A DNA stretch of 56,838 bases from Streptomyces sp. sk2.1 (GTDB lineage: Bacteria; Actinomycetota; Actinomycetes; Streptomycetales; Streptomycetaceae), in the NCBI RefSeq assembly GCF_008120935.1, contig NZ_RDBO01000059.1, forward strand, positions 18,849-75,686, read 5' to 3'. A program made the translations under genes and the position numbers. Position 1 is the stretch's first letter. Each line of letters opens with the position of its first letter. The notes beneath the pieces are model-generated. The model ran no database searches and was not told where the DNA came from. It saw only the letters and a list, made by a program, of their open reading frames with translations. Of the stretch, positions 27,931 through 36,267 are shown in pieces.

Positions 27931-28060
27931 CGTGTTCTCCGTCCTCGGTGCCGGACACGCCCTCGTCGTCCTCCTCCAGCGCGTCGAGGGCCTCCAGGTA
28001 CATCTCGCGGGCCTTTTGCAGCTCTTCCTCGTCGAGGAATCGTGAGAAGGAACTAGGCAT
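27905..28060 (-). CDS. Small acidic protein (51 aa), unknown function
   Basis: A 51-codon frame starts at ATG 28060 with a strong GGAGG site ~9 nt upstream and ends at TGA 27905, overlapping the PhyH gene by 26 nt. The product begins MPSSFSRFLDEEELQ and is very rich in Glu and Asp, with an amphipathic helix over residues ~9-33 and a Gly/Glu/Pro tail. It has no signal peptide or membrane segment. The strong ribosome binding site and tight overlap argue for a real, translationally coupled gene. I recognise no family. A docking or chaperone-like partner for the following oxygenase, or a precursor peptide, are possibilities only. Confidence 0.6.
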   Translation of the reverse strand: MPSSFSRFLDEEELQKAREMYLEALDALEEDDEGVSGTEDGEHDEGELPQP

Positions 28061-28120
28061 CACACACCACCTCCGGGTACGCGACGATAGGAAGTCGGAG
28101 TTAGTACGGAGTTACGCGGT

Positions 28121-28975
28121 TCACCGGCCGCGCAGCGCCTCGGCGACGGCGGCGAACGGCTCCATGGCGGAGGCCGGCACGGTGACGAAGGAGAAGCCCC
28201 ACCGCTCCCGCCGCTCCAGCAGCCGCTCCACCAGTTGCGCGCGTGTCCCCACGAGGAAGCAGGGGACCTCGTCGATTTCTTCGGGTTCGCAGTCCGTCGC
28301 CCGGGCGAGCGCCTCGACGATCGGGCCGGGGCGGGGGGAGACGAAGCACTCCCACACCAGATGGTTGAGCACGGGGCTCCGTCCGGCCGCGTCCGCGGCC
28401 TCCCTCACCAGGGCGATCCGCCGGTCCGTGGCCCCGGGCAGGAGGTCCTGGCGGCCCCTCGGTCCGTCCGGTCCGAGGCTCGGCAGGATGCTGACGACAT
28501 CGGCGGCGCGCGCGGCGAGGCCCAGCGCACGCGGTCTGCTCCCGCCGAGCAGCAGCGGTGTCCCGGGGAGGGCCCGGCCGAACTCCGCGACGGCCCGTTC
28601 GAGCCGGTCCAGTCGTACGGCTCCGGGGTCGCGGCCGATGCCCGTGCTCTCGTAGTCGCCCCGGAACCAGCCGGCGCCCGCCCCGAGGAGGGCACGGCCG
28701 CCGGAGAGTTCGTGGACGGTCCGGAATTCCTGGACGACCAGCGCCGGGTTCCTCAGGTCGTTGTTCAGCACATAGGTGCCCAGCCGCAGCCGGTCGGACA
28801 CGAGGGCCGCCGCGGCGAGCGACGGGAGCGGTGCGAGCCGGTGATGGACGTGATCGCTGACGAGGAGCACGTCGTAGCCGAGGGCGTCGCAACGCCGGAC
28901 GGTTTCGAGCCACTCCCCCGCGGTGCAGTCCGCCTCGGCCACGACACCGAACTCGAATGGGCGCTGGAAGCTCAT
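28121..28975 (-). CDS. F420-type luciferase-like oxidoreductase
   Basis: This 284-aa LLM-family TIM-barrel protein starts FEFGVVAEA and carries SDHVHHRL, GTYVLNNDLRNPA and GAGAGWFRGDY, matching the F420-dependent group of the TIGR03621 type. This group is different from the MupA-type enzyme at 10371. It would catalyse hydride transfer to or from F420H2, for example reduction of an imine, enone or enamine in the product. It is the first gene of the right block, 60 bp before the small acidic gene. The ribosome binding site before ATG 28975 is poor. Family assignment is firm; cofactor and substrate are inference. Confidence 0.87.
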   Translation of the reverse strand: MSFQRPFEFGVVAEADCTAGEWLETVRRCDALGYDVLLVSDHVHHRLAPLPSLAAAALVSDRLRLGTYVLNNDLRNPALVVQEFRTVHELSGGRALLGAGAGWFRGDYESTGIGRDPGAVRLDRLERAVAEFGRALPGTPLLLGGSRPRALGLAARAADVVSILPSLGPDGPRGRQDLLPGATDRRIALVREAADAAGRSPVLNHLVWECFVSPRPGPIVEALARATDCEPEEIDEVPCFLVGTRAQLVERLLERRERWGFSFVTVPASAMEPFAAVAEALRGR

Positions 28976-29256
28976 GCCGCATGGTCGGCCGGGCCGGTTA
29001 CCCCGCGGTTACATCTGTGGGCGGTGGCCGGGCCCACCCGCCCGTCGTCGGGCCGGTGGTGCGTCATTCGAACCGCCGGGGCCCGCGGACCGCCCCGCCC
29101 GCTTCCGTCCTTCGGTCACTTTCCCCCTGAAGCCCCCTGGAAGTACCGATACCGACGACGGGGGCGGCCACTGACATCCGGGCGCGCACCCGATGCCGTC
29201 GCACGTCCGCCCCGCGTCGGCCGGCGGGACCTGTGGGGATTTCCGGGAGCGCGTGG
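28976..29256. promoter_or_regulatory. Non-coding gap upstream of the right biosynthetic block
   Basis: This 281-bp gap lies between the SHOCT gene stop and the F420-type oxidoreductase start (both minus). It must contain the promoter for the right block and probably a terminator for the upstream genes: a GC-rich imperfect hairpin (gggcggtgg paired with ccacccgccc) lies near 29015-29045. I see no coding frame. It is the likely right boundary of the biosynthetic cluster. Confidence 0.4.
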
Positions 29257-29559
29257 TCAGGAGCCGAGGATCCTGCTCTTCTGGGCCGCGAACTCGTCGT
29301 CGGTCAGGATGCCCTGTTCCTTCAGCTGCGCGAGTTCCTTGAGCTGGGCGATCCTGCTGTCCATGGCGTCACCGGAGGCGGCGGGCTCCGGTGGCGGCGG
29401 TGCCGGTGTGCTCTGTTGTGCCGGTGCGTTCTGCCCGGTGGCCGCCACGTCCTGCGCGGCCCACCGGCCCGCCTGGCGTCGCGAGACCCTGTTGGAGACC
29501 GCTGTCGCCGTGCCGGCCACGACTGCGGTCCGGGCGACTCCTCGAAGAAGTCCTGGCAT
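29257..29559 (-). CDS. SHOCT-domain small protein
   Basis: This 100-aa protein has a basic, weakly hydrophobic N terminus (LLRGVARTAVVAGTATAV), a Pro/Ala-rich linker (~50-65) and a C-terminal SHOCT domain (LKELAQLKEQGILTDDEFA). SHOCT domains are short helical oligomerisation modules at protein C termini. A GGAGGAC site precedes ATG 29559. It is the last of a run of small minus-strand genes commonly found together in Streptomyces; its biochemical role is not known. Confidence 0.85.
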   Translation of the reverse strand: MPGLLRGVARTAVVAGTATAVSNRVSRRQAGRWAAQDVAATGQNAPAQQSTPAPPPPEPAASGDAMDSRIAQLKELAQLKEQGILTDDEFAAQKSRILGS

Positions 29560-29619
29560 GACCGTCCTCCTTGGCTGCTTTCGAGCTGATCGGCTTCCCC
29601 GGCGCCCCGTCCGGTGGCG

Positions 29620-30081
29620 TCAGGGGGCGGCTTCGCCGACGGCCTGCGCCTCCGCGGCGTCGAGCGAAGCCAGCAGGGCCTGTACGGGAACGCGTCCGCC
29701 GGCCACGAGTTGTGCGCCGCCGCGTCGCAGGGCCCGCGCGAGAGGGGCGGCCCAGAGGTTCTCGTAGACCAGGATGCCGGCCGAACTGCCCGGTTCGAGA
29801 GCCGTCCCCGCCTCGTCGAGGTCGTCCTGCCCGAGGAGTCCGGACGACGAGCCCTCGAATACCGACAGGTCGAACTCGCCGTCGGCGTCCAGCTCCCTCA
29901 GGTCCAGGGCGACGATGCTCCCGTCGATGTCCTTCCGGACGAACAGCAGGTCGAGAACGCGGATGATTCCCCTGTCGACCAGGTCGAGGAGCAGCGGGAA
30001 GCCCTCGCCCGTCATGCGGTTGCCCGGGAACTCGATGACCAGGAAGTCGACCGGGCCCATGTCCTCGAAATCTTCGTTCAT
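29620..30081 (-). CDS. DUF6325-family protein
   Basis: This 153-aa acidic cytosolic protein begins MNEDFEDMGPVDFLVIEFPGN, the family hallmark of DUF6325 (formerly grouped with DUF1269 membrane proteins, but this one has no clear membrane segment). The pattern resembles a ferredoxin-like alpha/beta fold. GGAGCGGTC precedes the ATG. Members commonly sit beside SHOCT-domain genes, as here. Function unknown; a stress-related role is only guilt by association. Confidence 0.82.
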   Translation of the reverse strand: MNEDFEDMGPVDFLVIEFPGNRMTGEGFPLLLDLVDRGIIRVLDLLFVRKDIDGSIVALDLRELDADGEFDLSVFEGSSSGLLGQDDLDEAGTALEPGSSAGILVYENLWAAPLARALRRGGAQLVAGGRVPVQALLASLDAAEAQAVGEAAP

Positions 30082-30184
30082 GACCGCTCCACATTGCTGG
30101 AGTACTGGAGGATGATCGTGCCCGCCCCGGCGCGTCCCACGGACGCGACCGGACGGGGCTTCGCACTTCGTCGCGGCGGACGGG

Positions 30185-30553
30185 TCACGACCGCTTGGCG
30201 GCCGAGCGCTTCGGTTTGGCGGACGGTGCGGCCTTCCGGCTCCGGGTGGCGGGCGCGGGCTGTTCGGCCGGAACGCTCCCGGGCTGCTCGGGTCGCTCGG
30301 TCTTCCGTGCGGGAGCGCCGGACGCGCCGTCCGTCCGCCATTTCAGTTCGATCTCCAGCTCGATCTCGCCGTCGCCGACCTCGAACTCCACCTCGCTGCG
30401 GAACTCGTCGGGCACTCGCATGCTCAACACACCGGTGCCGAGCTCCAGTTCGGCCTCTCCGCCCTTCCGGAACGCGTCGGCGAGTCCCGCCAGCCGCTCC
30501 GCGGCCTCACTGCGGGACAAGGAACCCTTCTGTTCGAACTTCAGGTGCTTCAC
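30185..30553 (-). CDS. amphi-Trp domain protein
   Basis: This 122-aa protein has an N-terminal domain (~1-72) matching the amphi-Trp family: FEQKGSLSRSEAAERL, an alternating charged/hydrophobic strand region (VEFEVGDGEIELEIELKW) and the conserved Trp. A Pro/Ala/Lys-rich disordered tail (~75-122) ends in basic residues, which could bind nucleic acid or membrane. GTG at 30553 follows GGAGG by 5 nt. The molecular role of the domain is not established. Confidence 0.85.
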   Translation of the reverse strand: MKHLKFEQKGSLSRSEAAERLAGLADAFRKGGEAELELGTGVLSMRVPDEFRSEVEFEVGDGEIELEIELKWRTDGASGAPARKTERPEQPGSVPAEQPAPATRSRKAAPSAKPKRSAAKRS

Positions 30554-30594
30554 GGCTGCCTCCAGCGGACTGGTCGGGGATCACGGGACGGCCC

Positions 30595-31011
30595 TCAGTG
30601 GCTGCCGCTCAGGACGAGTTCCTTGGCCCGGCGGAATTCCTCGTCGGTGATGTCGCCGTGCGAGCGGAGTTCGGAGAGCTTGGAGAGTTCCTCGGCCCGG
30701 CCGGTGCCGCCGCTGCCCGCGGCCTCGCGGATGTAGGCGTCGAAATCCGCCTGCTGCTTGCGGGCGTGTGTGATCTCCCGGCGGCCCATGGCCTTGCCGC
30801 GCGCGATGAGGTAGACGAACACGCCGAGGAAGGGCAGCAGGACGACGAACGCCATCCAGCCCGCCTTGCCCCAGCCGCCCAGTGTGTCGTCGCGGACGAT
30901 ATCGCCGATGATCCGGAAAAGCAGGATGAACCACAGGACCCACAGGAAGAACCACAGCATGGTCCAGAAAGCGCTCAGCAGCGGGTAGTCGTAGGCGAGA
31001 GTGGTACTCAT
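30595..31011 (-). CDS. PLDc_N / SHOCT membrane protein
   Basis: This 138-aa protein has two hydrophobic segments (~13-35 and ~50-70) in the PLDc_N arrangement (FWTMLWFFLWVLWFILLF; GWMAFVVLLPFLGVFVYLI), a basic stretch, and a C-terminal SHOCT domain (LSELRSHGDITDEEFRRAK). It is probably an inner-membrane protein with a cytosolic tail. A copy of the 19-bp palindrome lies 78 bp upstream of its start. Related proteins are common beside MFS and LuxR genes in Streptomyces; function unknown. Confidence 0.87.
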   Translation of the reverse strand: MSTTLAYDYPLLSAFWTMLWFFLWVLWFILLFRIIGDIVRDDTLGGWGKAGWMAFVVLLPFLGVFVYLIARGKAMGRREITHARKQQADFDAYIREAAGSGGTGRAEELSKLSELRSHGDITDEEFRRAKELVLSGSH

Positions 31012-31088
31012 CTCCGTGCTCCGTTCCGGTCGGTTCCGCGGTGCCGCCCCGATCCGTCTCCAGCGTGCGCGGTCCCGTGCGGGGATGC

Positions 31089-31107
31089 CTCACCCGGCAC
31101 GGGTGAG
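31089..31107. promoter_or_regulatory. 19-bp palindrome, copy 1 (CTCACCC-N5-GGGTGAG)
   Basis: A perfect palindrome with spacer GGCAC lies 78 bp upstream of the PLDc_N/SHOCT gene. The arms extend to 8 bp (CTCACCCG/CGGGTGAG). Two further copies occur at 31364 and 33217, so it is probably an operator for a shared dimeric regulator. Confidence 0.6.
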
Positions 31108-31131
31108 TGCGCCCACCGGCTCCGGGCACGG

Positions 31132-31329
31132 TCAGTCCAGGAGCCGCCGCAGTTCCACCACGTGGAGGCCCAGCGACTGGAAGCGGGCCAGCAGTCCGTA
31201 GAGGTGCGCCTCGTCCACGACGGGGCCGTAGAGCACCGTCTGGTCAAAGATCGTCACGTGCTCCAGTTCGGGGAAGGCGCCGACCAGCGTCTCCGACATG
31301 TGTCCATCGACGCGGATCTCGTACTGCAT
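31132..31329 (-). CDS. Short conserved-looking protein (65 aa), unknown function
   Basis: The frame from ATG 31329 gives a 65-aa protein with MQYEIRVDGHMSETL, FPELEHVTIFDQTVLYG and LYGLLARFQSLGLHVVELRR. The beta-strand/helix pattern and loops suggest a compact alpha/beta (ferredoxin-like) domain. The open frame extends to 31407, but the added residues look non-coding and include the palindrome at 31364, so 31329 is preferred even though its ribosome binding site is weak. The gene lies 74 bp downstream of the MFS gene stop. Confidence 0.65.
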   Translation of the reverse strand: MQYEIRVDGHMSETLVGAFPELEHVTIFDQTVLYGPVVDEAHLYGLLARFQSLGLHVVELRRLLD

Positions 31330-31363
31330 GCTGCGATGGTCCGTCCCGGGCACCCCGGTCGGC

Positions 31364-31382
31364 CTCACCCCGTGCGGGTGAC
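31364..31382. promoter_or_regulatory. 19-bp palindrome, copy 2 (one mismatch)
   Basis: CTCACCC-CGTGC-GGGTGAC matches the other two copies except for the last base. It lies 35 bp upstream of the 65-aa gene, between it and the MFS stop at 31404. Confidence 0.5.
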
Positions 31383-31403
31383 CCGCGCGTCCGGTTGCGG
31401 CCA

Positions 31404-33101
31404 TCACGTCCTCCTCGGCCTCTGCGGGCGCTGCTTCGGCGAGGCGGAGGACCGGCTCGGGCCCGCCGGTCGTGCCGGTCCTGCGGATCCTTTCGGCGGG
31501 GTCGGTTCGCCCGCTCCGGGGGCCGGGCCCGCGGTGGGCAGGGCCCGGGTCACCAGGAAGCTCGCCAGTGTGATGCCCCCTGTCGCGAGGACGGCCGTCT
31601 TCAGGCCGTTGAGCTGGGCCGAGGCGTAGGACTCCGTGATGGCGTCCACCTCGTGCGGAGGGAGCCCGGCCCGTACGGCCGCCGAGCGGACCTGGTCGGT
31701 GGGGACGAAGCCGATTCCGGATTCCAGGGCGATGCTCGTCTCCTGCCGGGCCTTCTCGGAAAGGCGCGGGTCCCGCTCGACCTGTGTGGTGAATGCCTGG
31801 GCCAGGGCGCCGATCAGGATCGACCCGATCAGGGCCGTGCCCAGCGCGGACCCCAGGTTCTGGGCGGTGAACTGCAGGCCGCCGACCTCACTGCGCTCCT
31901 GCTCCCCCGCGCTGGACTGGACGACGTTGCCGAGTTGCGAGGCGAGCATCCCCATGCCCAGTCCGAGGAGCGCCATGGCCCCGAAGAACTGGCCGTCGTC
32001 GATGACCGGGTCGATGGTGGCGAGCAGCCAGACGATCGCCGCCACGAGCAGCGCCAGCGCCACCCGCACGACCCGGCGCGGTCCCGCCCTGCGTCCGAGC
32101 CGGGCCCCGCCCAGGGAGGCCACGAGCATGGTGACGGAGACCGGCAGCAGCCGCAGCCCCGTCTGGAAGGCGTCGAGCCCCTGCACCACCTGCAAGTACA
32201 GCGGGATGGTGAAGAACAGCCCCAGGAGGATCAGGTTCTGGCTCAGCAGTGTCAGCAGCCCCGAGCGCAGCACGGGTCTGCCGAGCAGGGCCAGGTGGAC
32301 CAGCGGGTCGTCACCGCGCCCCTCCCGGCGCCGCTCCCAGGTCTGGAAGAGGCAGAGGAGTCCGATTCCCGCCGCGACCACGAACAGGGTGGGGGCGAAG
32401 CCGAACACCGTGAAGGGCGGATCGCGCGGCTTCACCCATCCCCAGACGGTGCTCTGCAGCACCCCGAGAACGCCGAGGCCCAGTCCGGCCGCCGACAGCA
32501 CGGCGCCGACGACGTCCAGGCCGGGGGTCCGGCCCGCCGGGGGCCGCTCCACGACCGCCCGCCGGAAGATCAGTACGCCCAGCACCACCACGACCTCGCC
32601 GGCGAAGACCAGGCGCCAGGTGAGGTACGTCGTCACCCAGCCGCCCAGCAGCGGTCCCACCGCGATGCCGGCCCCGGCCAGGCCGCCGATGACGCCGTAG
32701 GCGACGGCGCGGTCCCGGCCGCGGTAGGACTCGGCGACCAGGGCCGCCATGGACGGCAGTACGAGGGCGGCACCCAGCCCTTCGATGACCGACCAGCCCA
32801 GCGCCAGGACCCACAGGGTGGGCGAGACGGCGGTCAGGGCCGATCCCACACCGTAGACGGCCATGCCGGTCAGGAAGACGCGACGACGCCCCAGGATGTC
32901 CCCGATCCGACCACCGATGATCATGAACGCGGCCATGACCAGGGCGTACAGGGTGATGACGGCCTGGATCGCGGTCACCTCGGTGTCGAAGTCATCGACC
33001 AGTTGGCTGATGGAGACGTTCATGACGGCGGTGTCCAGCACCATCAGGAACTGGGCCGCCCCCAGGACGATCAGTGCCCGCCACCGGCTCACCCTGTTCA
33101 C
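31404..33101 (-). CDS. MFS drug:H+ antiporter, DHA2 (14-TMS) family
   Basis: With start GTG 33101 the protein is 565 aa and enters the first membrane helix at once (RALIVLGAAQFLMVLDTAV, the DHA2 motif D1 region). It continues with GRIGDILGRRRVF (motif A) and GPLLGGWVTTYLTWR (motif C region). About 14 hydrophobic segments are visible, and the Pro-rich tail (~535-565) is cytosolic. The open frame runs to 33221, but the extra 40 residues are Arg/Gly-rich and unlike the family. It is an efflux pump of unknown substrate. It lies downstream of the large LuxR gene, with palindrome copy 3 in the gap. Confidence 0.9.
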   Translation of the reverse strand: MNRVSRWRALIVLGAAQFLMVLDTAVMNVSISQLVDDFDTEVTAIQAVITLYALVMAAFMIIGGRIGDILGRRRVFLTGMAVYGVGSALTAVSPTLWVLALGWSVIEGLGAALVLPSMAALVAESYRGRDRAVAYGVIGGLAGAGIAVGPLLGGWVTTYLTWRLVFAGEVVVVLGVLIFRRAVVERPPAGRTPGLDVVGAVLSAAGLGLGVLGVLQSTVWGWVKPRDPPFTVFGFAPTLFVVAAGIGLLCLFQTWERRREGRGDDPLVHLALLGRPVLRSGLLTLLSQNLILLGLFFTIPLYLQVVQGLDAFQTGLRLLPVSVTMLVASLGGARLGRRAGPRRVVRVALALLVAAIVWLLATIDPVIDDGQFFGAMALLGLGMGMLASQLGNVVQSSAGEQERSEVGGLQFTAQNLGSALGTALIGSILIGALAQAFTTQVERDPRLSEKARQETSIALESGIGFVPTDQVRSAAVRAGLPPHEVDAITESYASAQLNGLKTAVLATGGITLASFLVTRALPTAGPAPGAGEPTPPKGSAGPARPAGPSRSSASPKQRPQRPRRT

Positions 33102-33216
33102 CCCAGCTCGTCGGGCCGGGCGGCCCGGGGACCGGTCGACCGCCCGGCGGAGCGCGCCGCCGCTGCGACGGCCTCGCCCCGCCGCTGCCATCGCACCCGA
33201 AACGCCCGCGGACCGC

Positions 33217-33235
33217 CTCACCCGTCACGGGTGAG
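33217..33235. promoter_or_regulatory. 19-bp palindrome, copy 3
   Basis: A perfect CTCACCC-GTCAC-GGGTGAG (8-bp arms, 3-nt centre) lies 116 bp upstream of the preferred MFS start and 45 bp downstream of the LuxR gene. It could be an operator or a hairpin that terminates LuxR transcription; its recurrence upstream of other genes favours an operator. Confidence 0.6.
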
Positions 33236-33279
33236 CGAGCGCCCGCCCTCGAACACCCCGGCGGCCCGGCGCTGGGGAA

Positions 33280-35958
33280 TCACAGCAGGCCGAGGTCACG
33301 GGCCCGACGCACCGCGTCGTTGCGCCGGTGCACCGACAGCTTGCGGTAGACGCTCTTGAGGTGGGTCTTCACCGTGTTGACCGACACGTACAGATCGGCC
33401 GCGATGTCCTCGGTCGACATCGTCCGGGCGAGCCGCCGCAGCACGTCGCGTTCCCGTTCGCTCAACGGTTCCACCGGCGGCCCGGCTCCGGTGTCCGGAC
33501 CGGTCGCGTCGGCGTCCCGTACGACCGCGGGCGCGGGCCGGTCGGCGGTACGGGTCCACGGGGGCACCGTCGCCAGGAAGGGGGCCAGCCAGGGCCCGGC
33601 TTCCAGGAAGGGGCGCCGCAGCTCCTCGGGCTCGGCCTGCCGAAGCGCCCGGTCGAGCAGCCGGTGCACGGCGGAGAGGTCGCCCGCCAGCCTCGCGGCC
33701 TGTGCCCGCACCAGGGCGGCGCGTACGGTCACCGCCGGTCCGGTGCGTCCGGGGCCGGGAAGGCCGTCGAGCAGGCGCAGGGCCGTGGCGCGGTCACCGG
33801 CCGCGAGGTGGGCGCGGGCCGCGCCGACCAGACACGCCGGCTGGTCCGCGGTCACCGCCCGAAGGGCCTCGACGGCGGCGTCCGGGCGGCCTTCGGCCAG
33901 GCGGACGGCCGAGGCGACCAGGGCGGCGTGGGCCCGGGCCCAGGGGGATTCCTCGTCGGCGGGGACGGTTCGTTCCGCGACGTCCAGCGCGGCACGGGTA
34001 CGCCCCTGCGCCAGGAACAGGCGGGCTCCGGCGATGTGGCGGCCCGCGGCCGTCACCGGGTCCGGGGGCGCCGTGTCGGGCATCCGGTCGAGCAGGTCCT
34101 GGGCCCGGTCCGTCTCGTCCCGCTCGACCGCGACCGCGGCGAGGACCGCCTGCCCGATCCCGGACTCGGCGGACCGGGGAAGGCCGAAGCGCTCGGCCTC
34201 GGCCGCCGCCGCCCGGATCCTGTGCTCGGCCCGGCCCGGCCATCCGTCGAGGTAGTCGATGAGCGCCAGGTGCTCCGAGGACTCCCTCCGGGGCAGGGCC
34301 GTGGCGGCGGCTCCGGGGCTCCGGGACACCACCTCGTCGAGGGCGGCCCGCGCCTCGTCGAGGTGCCCGGCCCACAGCCGGGACGAGCCCAGCTGGGTCT
34401 GCAGCAGGGCCCAGAGTTCGGGGTGCTGGTCGAGCAGTGCGGTAGGCACCGACCGGAGCAGTGCCGAGGCGGCTCGGGCGGCCTTCTCGGCCCGGTGCGC
34501 GGAGCCGGTCAGCCGGCCCGCCGTCGCTTCGAGCAGGGCGCAGCCGAGCCGGGCCGCCGCTCCGTCGCGGGCCCCGGAGGCCAGCTGCTCCTCGGCGTGC
34601 CGGAGGTGGTCCAGGCCCCGGTCGAGGTCGTGGCGGGACAGCTCGCACGCGGCGCGGACCAGGTCCGCGGCCGGGCCCGCCCGCTCGGCCTCCGGGCCCG
34701 TGAACAGCTTCGTCAGCCCGTCCGGGCGCGGGCCGGTGAGCAGTTGGCCGATCGCCAGGTCGTGCACCAGGGCCTCGGCGACGAACGTCCCGTCCCCCGC
34801 GGTGGCGCCGTGGGCCAGCGCCTCCGGCAGCGCCCCGGAGCGCCACAGCCATTGCGCCGCCCGTCGGTGCAGCTGCCGTTCCAGGCCGGGGGAGCGCCGG
34901 CGCAGATGGGCCAGGAGGATCTCCCGGAACAGGGGGTGGAGCCGGTACCCCGTGTGCCCGAAGTCCTCGACGAACGTGTTGTCGCGGACCAGTGCGGCCA
35001 GGATCGGTGCCGCGTCGCACCGCCCGGTCAGCGCGTCCGCGAGACCGGGCCGGAACCAGTCCAGGACGCTGACCCGGAGCAGCAGGTCCTGGGTCGGGGG
35101 CGGCTGCCGCTCCAGGACCTCGGCGAGCAGGAAGTCGGCGATCGTGCTGCGGCCCGCCTCGAACTCCTTCAGGTAGACCTCCGGGTCGTCGGGGCTCAGC
35201 CGCGCGGCCAGGGCGCACAGCCGAATGCCCGCCGCCCATCCCCGGGTGCGCTCCACCAGCGCGCCGACCGCGCGGACGGGCAGGTCGAGCCCGTGCAGCC
35301 GGAGCAGCGCGGCCGCCTCCTCCACGGTGAAGGCCAGTTCGGCGTCCCGGATCTCGGTCATCTCGCCGGCCACCCGGTAGCGGTGGAGCGGGAGGAGCGG
35401 TTCGGTGCGGGTGATCAGGACCAGGTGGAGCCCCGAACCTCCGTGGCGCAGGACGAAGGCGAGCTGCCGCGCGATCTCCGGGGTGTTCGCCCGGTCGAAC
35501 TCGTCGACGACCACGGTCACGGGCCGGTCGCGGCCGTCGAGCTGCGCGGCGAGCCGGGAGAGCAGTGCGTGGTCGGCCGAGCTCGCCGGGCCCGCCGGGA
35601 CGGGCGGGCCGGTCGCGGAGGGCATCGGCACGCCTCCGACGCGCAGTGCCCGGAGGAAGTGCGCCCAGAACATGTCGGGCGTCCGGATCGCCGGGTCGAG
35701 GGTGAGCCAGGCGGCCGGCGGGTCGAGCCGCCCGGCCCAGTCCGCCACCAGCAGGGTCTTGCCCGCGCCGGCGCGGCCCTCGACCACCGTCAGCGAGGTC
35801 CGCGGCACCTGTCCGAGGCGCGCGGTCAGCCGCCCCCGCCGCAGAAACGTGGCGGGCCTGGCCGGCGCGACGAACCGGGTCCGCAGGAACGGGTCCCCGA
35901 CGGGATCGACATCGGTGCCGTCCGGTCCCTGCGCGAAGTCGTCACGGGGTGCGTCCAC
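33280..35958 (-). CDS. Large ATP-binding LuxR (LAL/MalT-like) regulator
   Basis: This ~892-aa regulator has an N-terminal NTPase with Walker A EGRAGAGKT (residue ~40-48) and a Walker B-like VTVVVDEFD. A long middle region of helical TPR-like repeats (~400-790) follows, then a C-terminal LuxR helix-turn-helix (LSERERDVLRRLARTMSTED, then VSVNTVKTHL). MalT-type regulators bind a small inducer and activate transcription. Three in-frame GTG codons lie at 35967, 35964 and 35958; GGAGG immediately precedes the first, so 35958 (spacing 9) is the most credible. It probably controls the adjacent MFS gene. Confidence 0.9.
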   Translation of the reverse strand: MDAPRDDFAQGPDGTDVDPVGDPFLRTRFVAPARPATFLRRGRLTARLGQVPRTSLTVVEGRAGAGKTLLVADWAGRLDPPAAWLTLDPAIRTPDMFWAHFLRALRVGGVPMPSATGPPVPAGPASSADHALLSRLAAQLDGRDRPVTVVVDEFDRANTPEIARQLAFVLRHGGSGLHLVLITRTEPLLPLHRYRVAGEMTEIRDAELAFTVEEAAALLRLHGLDLPVRAVGALVERTRGWAAGIRLCALAARLSPDDPEVYLKEFEAGRSTIADFLLAEVLERQPPPTQDLLLRVSVLDWFRPGLADALTGRCDAAPILAALVRDNTFVEDFGHTGYRLHPLFREILLAHLRRRSPGLERQLHRRAAQWLWRSGALPEALAHGATAGDGTFVAEALVHDLAIGQLLTGPRPDGLTKLFTGPEAERAGPAADLVRAACELSRHDLDRGLDHLRHAEEQLASGARDGAAARLGCALLEATAGRLTGSAHRAEKAARAASALLRSVPTALLDQHPELWALLQTQLGSSRLWAGHLDEARAALDEVVSRSPGAAATALPRRESSEHLALIDYLDGWPGRAEHRIRAAAAEAERFGLPRSAESGIGQAVLAAVAVERDETDRAQDLLDRMPDTAPPDPVTAAGRHIAGARLFLAQGRTRAALDVAERTVPADEESPWARAHAALVASAVRLAEGRPDAAVEALRAVTADQPACLVGAARAHLAAGDRATALRLLDGLPGPGRTGPAVTVRAALVRAQAARLAGDLSAVHRLLDRALRQAEPEELRRPFLEAGPWLAPFLATVPPWTRTADRPAPAVVRDADATGPDTGAGPPVEPLSERERDVLRRLARTMSTEDIAADLYVSVNTVKTHLKSVYRKLSVHRRNDAVRRARDLGLL

Positions 35959-36267
35959 GCTCACCACCCTCCGGGGGTTTCAGGGGCAGGCCCCACAGGA
36001 ACCAGTCTCTTCCCATCTTGGGCATCCGGCCCGGGAACCGGGTGGACGCCTGCCGGGCGGCCGCGGATCCCCGGCCCGCTCCGCCGCCGGGCCCGGCCCC
36101 GTACCCGGCCGTGGCCCAGGCCCGTACCCGGATCGGTGGCCAGGCCCGTACCCGGATCCGTACCCGTACAGATTTCGATGGTCAGGCATGAATGGCTTCA
36201 TCATCTTCCGTTCACCGGGGCACGGCTGCCAGCATCGGCGCACCGCCACCCGTGAGGGAGAAATCCG
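35959..36267. promoter_or_regulatory. Divergent promoter region with 24-bp imperfect repeats
   Basis: This 309-bp gap separates the LuxR gene (minus) from the ABC importer operon (plus). Three head-to-tail units built on GGCCCGTACCCGG lie at about 36095, 36119 and 36143. A less GC-rich stretch at 36165-36215 could hold the plus-strand promoter. No coding frame is credible: the minus-strand Gly/Tyr-rich reading is a product of the repeat. Confidence 0.45.

Noticed and set aside
33328..36255. 975-codon plus-strand open frame opposite the LuxR regulator
   Set aside because: Shadow: Gly/Arg/Gln-rich with no recognisable fold, and the opposite strand encodes clear NTPase and helix-turn-helix motifs.
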